Source: Haliclona indistincta (lineage: Eukaryota; Porifera; Demospongiae; Haplosclerida; Chalinidae). From it: 64,000 bases of DNA. The stretch spans positions 14,675,152 through 14,739,151 of the forward strand of contig OZ024784.1 in assembly GCA_964017065.1 (NCBI GenBank), in the 5' to 3' direction. The notes beneath the pieces were generated by a model. The model ran no database searches. It was not told where the DNA came from and saw only the letters and a program-made list of their open reading frames with translations. The position numbers and the translations under genes are program-made. Below are positions 56,201 to 64,000 of this stretch, in pieces. Each line of letters starts with the position of its first letter. The first letter of the stretch is position 1.

Positions 56201-57786
56201 TCACTATTACATGGTCAACTTCATTTTTTTGCATGGGCACATTTTATTTTCATGGCCAATTCTGTTTATTTTCATGAACAAAAACATTATTATAATAATT
56301 ATTCTTATAAGCAAATGGCAACATGCACAAACGTTTTTCCATTGAGCAATAAGCCATTGTTTTCATGTGCAAAAATTCACTCGGCTCATGTGGTTGGTTA
56401 CGCCACCAAGAGCTTCAATGACTGAATTCTAGCCTAGATGTAGGAATTATGATTTTAGCAAAACAGCGGTATACCATAAACTACTTGTATGTACCACTCG
56501 AGGTAAGTCTGTGGAGTACAGTTACTACTATTACTACGCTTTATTTATCCTTTTAAGAATTAAGTTATAAACCCCTGTACTCGTCATGATTTGCTTATCA
56601 CACTCATCCTTCACTCGCATAGTACCTCACATGGGTACCTATTACTCAACTAATGCTCATCACATGATATCCATCGCGCTCACATGCAACTGATAGTGTG
56701 GTTATTGCACACATTGGTCACATGATATGTGATACTCATCACTTGCATGCCGAATGCTCTACACACATGACACCAATCTGAGTGTCATAAAATGTTAGTG
56801 GCGTAGGTTCTGAAAAAGTACATTATAGTATGATCATCAAGTTTTCTTCATAAAGTACTCGCAAGCAAGCATTTAAGGAAAGTGTAAGAATGTCTTTGAT
56901 CTTGTCCACTAAATAGTTTCACATGATTCTTTATACTGATATGGTAGTACTTATCATACTCATCGCTCACATGTAATTATAGTGTATAGGTTGAAGGTTA
57001 TGGGATACAGTGTGTTGCAATTTTCCTCTTCTGTATTTTGAAGGGATTAATGCGAGTTTCTAGTGATATCCCTCTTTGTGTTCAAGCTACATGGGCATGT
57101 GTACATTGATTTGACTGAAGAAAAGCCTTGTCAATTCCTTTGTTCTGTTGCTATGTATGAAACACAAATTTATCAAGCTGACGATGGATTTAAAAAAAAT
57201 TGTTTCTGTCTTAAAGCTTGAACAGTATTAGCTACGATTTTTATTCTTTAAAACTTCTTGCATAGGGCTAGCTTCTTCATTGTTTTTCACAGTACAAAGA
57301 ACAATGCTCTTTGTATTAGTATCCAGCCCAGCTCCCATGCAACATCAAATTAAATAAATTGGTTTTACTGCCAATGAGTTTTTCCTTGTTGTACTTCACA
57401 TGACACTCATGTCTGTACATTCATATGTCTGTACTCATCCATATCAATTCACATGACACTCATGTGTATACATTATGCACTTTTTACATCATGAACTACT
57501 CCTGGTGATTTGCCTTATTTGTAATTCTCATATAGATTGCACGGAACCAGGGACTAATGCCTAAACGTAAGAAAGAACAGCGCAATCCTCGTGTGAGACA
57601 CAGAAAGAAGTTTGATAAAGCGTTGACCAAATACAAGAGCATGGTAAGAGAGACCCTTGCTTGCTTGCTACACACTTAGCTTATGTTTTTGTGTAGGCAC
57701 GTCCAGTACAATATGAAATGCAGAGGTATGGTGGTGAAAAGACTGGTATAAAGGCTAACCTGGCTAGAAGTGTCAAGATAAAATAA
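50226..57786 (+). CDS. UTP3: UTP3/SAS10 small-subunit processome protein, 473 aa
   Basis: Fourteen exons: 50226-50312, 50356-50412, 50930-50986, 51195-51248, 51299-51392, 51536-51717, 51832-51915, 52006-52137, 52220-52260, 52310-52406, 52450-52584, 55528-55731, 57536-57643 and 57697-57786 (1422 nt). An acidic N-terminal region leads to AWGHSKAVYYNTDYVD and EEEEREALDMQQRLAGSLEE. The Sas10/Utp3/C1D domain has LNTKSMLFKMYCLNVMYYLY and IEHPVVTRIVQLRE. The Sas10 C-terminal domain has GKRAITYQIARNQGLMPKRK, KEQRNPRVRHRKKF and the end IKANLARSVKIK. It acts in the nucleolus in 18S rRNA processing as part of the 90S/SSU processome. The acceptor of exon 5 is chosen to keep the acidic frame, so that junction and the first exon are less sure. 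Two long introns carry repeats. Confidence 0.95.
54369..55036. mobile_element. 668-bp TIR element in a UTP3 intron
   Basis: TGTTACGACCCGATTCAC at 54369-54386 is the exact complement of 55019-55036. The homology continues inward with (GACCCG)CTTCGAAGCC-type blocks, so the arms pair for about 40-60 bp. The direct repeat CATA flanks it (54365-54368 and 55037-55040), a possible 4-bp target duplication. It has no transposase. Confidence 0.75.
55205..55357. repeat. GT/GC-rich microsatellite
   Basis: About 150 bp of interrupted (TG)n and (TGCG)n units. It yields spurious Cys/Val- or His/Thr-rich open frames on the two strands. Confidence 0.95.
55732..57535. other. Long intron of UTP3, low-complexity repeats only
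   Basis: 56150-56285 holds diverged direct copies of a GCATGGCCAATTTCATTTTT-like unit. 57395-57470 holds two copies of a TTCACATGACACTCATGT unit. No exon or TIR element was recognised. Confidence 0.55.
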
Positions 57787-57945
57787 CTTTACTGCTAATG
57801 TTAAGAATTTTCTGTTGAGGTTCAACATTTTGATAAACAAACTTGCTAAGCCAGGTTGATACATAAATAGAATCAGTGAGCATGTACTTGATGAAGGGGC
57901 ATTTGACAAGCAAATACATAATTACAGTGTCATTTATTATTGTTG

Positions 57946-60900
57946 TTATAGATCAAAATCTTCAGCTTGTTTAATAACTGCTAGTTCAGTCCGTACTTTG
58001 CCATATTTGTTTGACACTTCACAGTAGTAGTTCCCTTCATCCTCGTCTGTGAAACAGTGCAGTATAAATTCAGGTCTTTTCTCACTGGGTAGAGACAACC
58101 CATTAAAGTTCCACAGGTATGTCAACTCTCCTGCTCCTGTTGCTTTTACTGATAGTTGTAGTGGTCCACCTGCTTCAACCTCCTGGCTTCGTGGATGCTC
58201 AATAATGGTTGGTTTATCCTTAACTGAGAAAAAATAGAATACAGTATCAATATAGCATGTACTAAATCAATTGTGAGGCTGGTTCACGTGCCCAGGCATG
58301 TGCGACACAGGGCATGCTCAATACAAAAATATGCTGCATCCCTTTGTGTTTATGCTATAGTTTGAGCATTATACACAAAGGATACACAACAAAGGATACA
58401 CAACATAAACACAAAGGATACACAACAATTTAACCTCAAAACACTGAACCATCCTTTACTAATATTCATAACATTGCTATGTGTATGCGAAAGTGATGTG
58501 TAGTACCTTCGGACAGTTTCATATTGTGAAAATCCTCAGCCACATGTAGAGGCACAAACCCAAGTTGCCCGCGTGCACTGAGACCTGTTTCAGAGTATGC
58601 ATTGTGGATTCCAGCTTGCATTGAGTCAAGCGAAGGAAGAGATGATGTGTCACCACTCTCCTTGCGGCGACTCGGATTATGAAGATCAACAACAGGAGAA
58701 TAGTAGTCTTCTCTTGACGAACGTTGAACAAGAGCAGGATGGGAGCGAACTGGCTGCTCTTCACAGAGTATGCTGATTTTGGCTCTATTGCTGTCAATTG
58801 ACCAGTGAGGGTGAGTAACCTTGCAGTAGTAAATTCCCGAGTCACTCTCTCTGGCTAGATATATCAACAGCTGTTGGCTGCATTCCTTAGCTAGCGGTGC
58901 ACCATCTTTGTACCACTGGAAGGTTATGAGTCTGATGTCCAAGCTGGGGTTTGTCTCAATATTTAATCTTGCCGTCTCACCACAACACACACTCTGGCTG
59001 AGAGGATGGCTAATAATGACAACACCAGAGTGATTCGATCCACCTAATAAGTAAACAATTAAATTTAAGTAGTCTAGACGGCTTCAGCATATTTTACAGA
59101 CACGCCTATCATATTTACCAACTCACTCTGTATCGAGGAGGAGTGAGAGTTTTGTGACATCCTTATGCTGTAACCTTTAGAGAGAAGGTGCGTCTGGAGA
59201 GCGTCAATATCGGAGCTTGTAGTGGTTGCCCACAGTGCCAACATCTGTGTGACCTGTTCTTCCATAGTAGAGTACAGCAGTCTATTGAGAAAAAAAACAA
59301 TCAGTCAAAAAAAACTGAGAAATTATCAACATAAACTGTTAAATGTATACATAATTATTTGTTTGAATGGGTTTTCGTAATGCAGCAAAGATTTTTTATA
59401 TGAATTCAGTCTTGTGACCTTATTTTAGCAATATCGGTAGGTTGTATGTTGAATGCCAGTGCCAGCTGGTGTACATTGCTAGTATGAGTGCACAGCTGGT
59501 GAGACACTTCACTCAGTGTTTGATCACTGATGAACGGAGACAGCACAAAAAGAGGAGGAGAAGAAGGTTGTTGATCACTGGGAGAGGAGGAGCCAGGTGA
59601 TGGTGAAAGTGGCTCTGAAGCTAAAGAAAGAAAATGTTATTATAATGAATGTGTGTGGACCTATTGTAACACAACCATAGCAAAATGAGGTAACAGACTT
59701 ACTGGAGCCAGAGGGGAATAAAAAATTGCTCACATAATTATTCCATAATGAAATCATGACACCATGCAGGAGACTGAGACTAAATCATTAATTTTCAATG
59801 CATGACTTCTGAGAGTGTGGTGCCACACTTACTAAACTATTGAACCCAAGCAGCACTCACTTGCAAGTTCTGGAAAGGACGGTTTCCTGACTAGTTGCAA
59901 GGTGTAAGGTCCAGTGATGATACTGCCAAGGTCATTAGTGATGGTGCATGTGTACTGTCCTGCAGTGTGGGTACTCATTCTGGGTATCACCAGTGTAGAT
60001 TCAGTTGCATACGACAGCTCAATCGTGTTACGATACCAGGCAAAGGTTGGCGGAGGACATGCCCTGACATACAAATTGAGCACCGCCTGATCTCCAGCAG
60101 AGACTTGAATAAGCTTCTCCGGTTCTTGGAGAATAAATGGAGGACAGCGATCCAGGATGGAAGGGACTAGAGAAGGAAGACAAATGGAAGATGTACACGA
60201 GAAGGGGGAATATTCATGTAAATAGGAAATAAGAAATATTGCACTGTAGTGTATCTGTGGTAGAGCTGGTACAAATCTCAAGTACAACAATACATGGTGT
60301 GTACTATAATCCATCAAGGGTATTCCCTCGCTAACTGTTTGTGTACAACTACAAACACATAACTGCTATGACAACACACAGGTCCATGGGTTCAGTCATT
60401 ATGCTTAAATCATGTGTACATGCTACTTGTAAAATATGCCCTAGGAAATGTCACTGCCCTTGATGGGCAGAAAGTGACAAGAGTTGAAAGTGAGAAAATA
60501 CATTATATCAGTCCCAACAGTACCATACCGGGGCTGTCTACATTGCTTCCTGGTCATAAACTCACTACCTAGAATAACTAGCACATACTGAATTATGAAT
60601 TAAATAAAATTGATATGTGTACAGACCAAACAAATTCCCACTGTGTATTGAGGAAAGGTAAATTAATATTATTATAGTTACCTTCATTCGCAAGGCTGAG
60701 AGAAGCAGTGCGTGATTTTCTGTGCACTCTTCCATCCACATCAGATACTACACAGAAGTAATATCCCATATCCTCCTCTGAGGCCTCCTTGATCACTAGC
60801 TCACTCTCCACTTCACCAATAAGTGGTTCCTCTTCCTTGTACCAGAGGTAGGACGGCTTTTCACAACTCCCAAGAACATGAGCTCGACAGACAAATTTAA

Positions 60901-62995
60901 TAGTGCCTCGTAGCTTGACCTGCCCGTCCATGGGATGGGAGAAGATATCAATGTATGGTTGAGAAGGATCAGTGCATTCCTCTTCAAAATTACATGTGTG
61001 AAAATTGGAGGGAAGTTTTGGCGAGGGATCGATGACAGTGGAGCGCTTTGGAGAATGAAAATCAAGGCTTCTAGGAGGAGAATCTGCCTTGCTTTCAGAC
61101 ATTGGAGTAAGAGGCTCAGCACGGGCTGTTGAGGTGATTACAGGACGCTCGTGCAATGACAAATGACCAGGAGCTCCCTCATATCGAGTGGGCTGATGGT
61201 CAGGAAGATAAGGCTTACTACTGTAGGAGGTAGATGATGGATAAAAGGAACGTTGTGCTCCACTAGAATATGAATTTGAATATTGTGGTGGTGGTATATA
61301 TGTACTGTATTGAGGTGCCGCTGTCGCCGCCATGGAAGTGTGTGGATGTGGTGCATTCATGTAAGGAGAGTAGTTGTTCGTGGAGTAACGATAAGAGTGA
61401 CTCATAGAGCTAGTACTGTGCTTCGAAGCTTGGTGAGAGTAATTAGGTGTGTTGTATAAAATTCTGTTTTGAGGCTGATTCACTAAATACGTTGATTGCC
61501 CAGAAGAGAGAGAGGAGGAAGAAGATTGAAGACTTGGTGGTAGAGCTACACGGTGAGTTTCACCAGAATATTGCCTGCTGCCATGCCGTTGCTGAGGCAG
61601 TCCTTCCGCGTACAGTCCTCGTGAAGTATAGTGCATTTCTTGTCCATTAGAAGTGCTGTGCCCATTAGTTGACGGTGCCGAAAATGTGGGCTGGGCGGAC
61701 ATGAGAGAAGGATGAGATGGAAGGGAAGGATGAGGTTGAGAGGGAAGAGTAGGGTGAGGAGGACCAGGAAGAGAGTGAGTGTGTGACGGCATGGCGGTAT
61801 GGTGATTGTTGAGCTGTTGTTGCTGTTGTGAAGACGATCTTTGAATGTGTTTATGATCAAGCTCGTAGTCTCCACTGCACAGGTGAAACCCGTTTTTGTA
61901 GTTTGGCGAAAAAAACATCCCATCATTTCGAGAACTGGAATATGCATGTGGAGGGTACTGGACATTTCGATAGAACATTTTTCCATTTGTGCTAGTTGGT
62001 TCTATGTCATCATCGTCAAGACAGCGTGCTATGTAAGGTGATTTTGTAGACTGCTTTTGTGACGCACCATTAACTGTTGTCGCATGTTGAGCTAATGAAG
62101 CGGCGAGAACTATAAGGAGACAGATATTAGGAAATAAGGAGGAAAGAGTAATGTATTCACGTAAAGTATTCAGTAATGCTCAAACATGATTAAATGGAGG
62201 TACAATGTGATTGTCGTTTGAACAAGTCTGGTCTAAGTCTAAAATCAATAATTATTTTAGCTAACTTCAAACCCAAAAGCATTTTCTGATACTAGTCACA
62301 TCAATGAAATCATCCATTGTGAGTTCATTGCTCCAGAGCTAAGCAATACCTTGTGAATTTCCCACTAGTGACTGCAGCTGTGCGATAATGTAAGATGGTA
62401 AGTCCCGCCATTGTGATAACAGCTGAACCAGCTTGGGCAGACCCTGGCCTGTGTGTGAGTCTGTCCGCCACTGATCTAATAACCACAGTATCTGTTGATG
62501 AGTGTCTGAGGACAGAGTGATAACACATTGCACATCACATCTGTGATAATACTACTACTATACATTACTACTATACATGCACATACAGGGTGTGACACCA
62601 GCTGCAAGTATGGTGGTAGGGTTTATGTGAAAGCACAGATAAGACAGCAGGCTGAAAGTGCACAAAATACAAACACAGTGACATATATAGCTACAGTGGA
62701 ACCCCTATTAGAGGACACCCTCATATGGACACTACTCAAATAAACCCACATACATGTATAATAAACCCCTGACCAGAAGACGTCTATAATGATGTCTACA
62801 TTAGAGAGTTTCCACTGTATTACATTAAAAATTAATAATGAGCATTAGAAGAACACTCACTGTTGATCTTGCTATTGATAGCAGAGCAGGGCAGATGCAG
62901 TACAGCAGCAAGAGAGGTCATCTTCACATAGTTGATACAGAGCACCAGTACTTCAGCCACTTTGTACAACTGGTCATCAGTGAGCACACCCATAT
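57946..62995 (-). CDS. Multidomain death-domain / Ig protein (DD-linker-Ig-Ig-DD-Ig-Ig), about 1,064 aa visible, 5' end unresolved
   Basis: Eight exons: 62861-62995, 62350-62505, 60682-62109, 59861-60166, 59419-59620, 59127-59281, 58507-59043 and 57946-58223, with stop at 57946-57948. Residues 1-97 look like a death domain (LYKVAEVLVLCINYVKMTSL, LPKLVQLLSQW). Residues 98-460 are a Ser/Pro/Tyr/His-rich linker with polyQ. Ig1 (KFVCRAHVLG, YLWYKEEEP, DMGYYFCVVS) ends exon 3. Ig2 is exon 4 (FAWYRNTIEL, TAGQYTCTITND). A second death-domain-like unit spans exons 5-6 (SDQTLSEVSHQLC, VHQLALAFNIQPTDIAK, LLSKGYS). Ig3 (FQWYKDG, DSGIYYCKVT) with a Ser-rich spacer is exon 7, and Ig4 (YLWNFNGL, DEGNYYCEVS) is exon 8. 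No signal peptide or TM segment is seen, so it is probably cytosolic. DD plus Ig recalls MALT1, but no caspase-like domain is present. The first exon begins with a split codon, so an upstream exon is missing, or Met at about 62993 is the start. Confidence 0.82.
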
Positions 62996-64000
62996 CTGAA
63001 GTGAACACAAGAACAAGAGTGAATGCAAGAACTCACAATAGCGAGCTCTTAAATACCCACAAAGCAGATAACTACGATCAGTATTGCACAGGAAGTAGCA
63101 AATAGATCATGCACATGTGTGGTAGTATTGTGTAACAATAACTATAGAAGGTTAAAATGATGCTTTGAGGAATTCTGTAGGCCCAACACAATGCTTTTGC
63201 AATTTTGGATCATGCTCATACTTCTTCCAGGCTACTATGTTTGTATGCCTGTTCATCCCATCAACTTTGTCCCAAAACTAACAACACACTGAGCAGCAGA
63301 GTTAAGCATTTTTAAGCTGCTTTCCCAGCATAAAACATACATGTTGTAGACAGTGTATGTAGTACAGCACAATAACTGCATTGCACAAACACGCCTATGC
63401 ATGCTTGTCTATCAGAGACTGTGTATATACTATGCATGTGTAGTTAGTGATGGTTTTTCAAACACACAGGTTTCTGTTCCAAATGCCTTTCCTGTACTCT
63501 ATTGTAGAAAACGGATTCAACAAACAACTCACAACAACTCGGACATTCTAAAGACAAAATGTCATAAGTACTTTCCACTTTTGTAGTGCATGACCATGCA
63601 ATGAGCCAGCTGTACTAGTGTTGCTCAAATACAAGTTATTTTCTGCTCATTAGGATTCATTCTTGCATAGCAACCACAATGCTTGTATGATGATTATCAC
63701 AAAGGTAGGAAACATCTACAGAGCATGGATATTTGACACCATACTCACATGTAAGTATCCATGTTCGTAACAAACCAAGAGTACTATGAACTGTTGTACA
63801 GCAAAATGCCCTTTCAAGAAAGGGATTTCTATAACTTAGCCAGATCCAAAACCAGGTCACTTTCTGCTGACCAGAAAAGTGGAGCTACAGTACAAAATTG
63901 CCCAGTTTAACTAGCCACACGCTCCACAACTTATGATATGTTAGTGTGTGCACAGGAGCACTATCAATAACGAGGCAAGGCAACACGGCATGATGAAGCT
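62996..64000. other. Upstream region or first intron of the DD/Ig gene
   Basis: The first visible exon has a phase-1 acceptor at 62995, implying an upstream exon within or beyond this stretch. I could not identify a start exon with confidence. No repeats of note were seen. Confidence 0.4.

Noticed and set aside
57946..62995. Calling this gene MALT1
   Set aside because: No caspase-like p20 His/Cys region could be seen in any exon, and there is a second death-domain-like unit; only the DD and Ig content agrees.
1..64000. tRNA, rRNA, CRISPR arrays, bacterial operons or viral genes
   Set aside because: I saw no cloverleaf with a GGTTCGA-type arm, no regularly spaced direct repeats, no ribosome-binding-site-led operons and no viral protein motifs; spliced genes throughout show nuclear animal DNA.

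Overview
The window is animal nuclear DNA. It is AT-rich, with small exons, spliceosomal GT-AG introns mostly of 45-120 bp, genes 140-450 bp apart, and many short inverted-repeat elements. Gene content (V-ATPase a subunit, UTP3/SAS10, LITAF-domain proteins, an MDC1-like FHA/BRCT protein, an RNF168-like RING protein, Ig- and fibronectin-III-type receptors, an Ig/death-domain protein), the very short introns and the style of the repeats all suggest a demosponge such as Amphimedon. That species assignment is inference. I built the gene models by hand from splice sites and reading phase. Every complete model gives a CDS length divisible by three.

Region 1 (1-18.4 kb) is an accessory region. It holds a small family of type I membrane proteins with no recognised extracellular domain: a partial member at the left edge (minus), a frameshifted inverted relic at 2.2-2.9 kb (plus), and two near-identical 400-aa genes at 7.0-8.6 and 12.6-14.7 kb (minus). 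The last two lie in a tandem segmental duplication that was later broken up by transposable elements. One of these is a PIF/Harbinger-like MITE whose empty site survives in the sister copy. Another is a 579-bp fold-back element with a 10-bp target duplication.

Region 2 (18.4-38.6 kb) is gene-dense. In order: a fibronectin-III/propeller-like receptor with an ITAM-like tail (+); two LITAF-domain genes (-); an MDC1-like FHA + tandem BRCT gene (+), head-to-head with the second LITAF gene; a third LITAF-domain gene (+); a complete 24-exon V-ATPase subunit a gene (+) with CLEAR-like E-boxes upstream; and an RNF168-like RING gene (+). LITAF proteins and V-ATPase both act at endolysosomal membranes. 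MDC1 and RNF168 act in the same DNA double-strand-break pathway in vertebrates.

Region 3 (38.7-48.0 kb) is a tandem cluster of three minus-strand genes for type I membrane proteins with two Ig-like domains, a Ser/Thr-rich stalk built from small phase-1 exons, and one transmembrane helix.

Region 4 (50.2-64 kb) holds UTP3/SAS10 (+, ribosome biogenesis), with two long repeat-bearing introns. Convergent with it is a large minus-strand gene encoding death domain - Ser/Pro linker - Ig - Ig - death domain - Ig - Ig. This recalls MALT1 without a paracaspase domain, and its 5' end is not resolved in the window.

The most interesting signals are: the receptor families with tyrosine-motif tails (ITAM/ITIM-like), the double-death-domain/Ig protein, the MDC1-RNF168 linkage with a recent exon duplication in MDC1, the CLEAR-like V-ATPase promoter, and the set of datable non-autonomous transposons.
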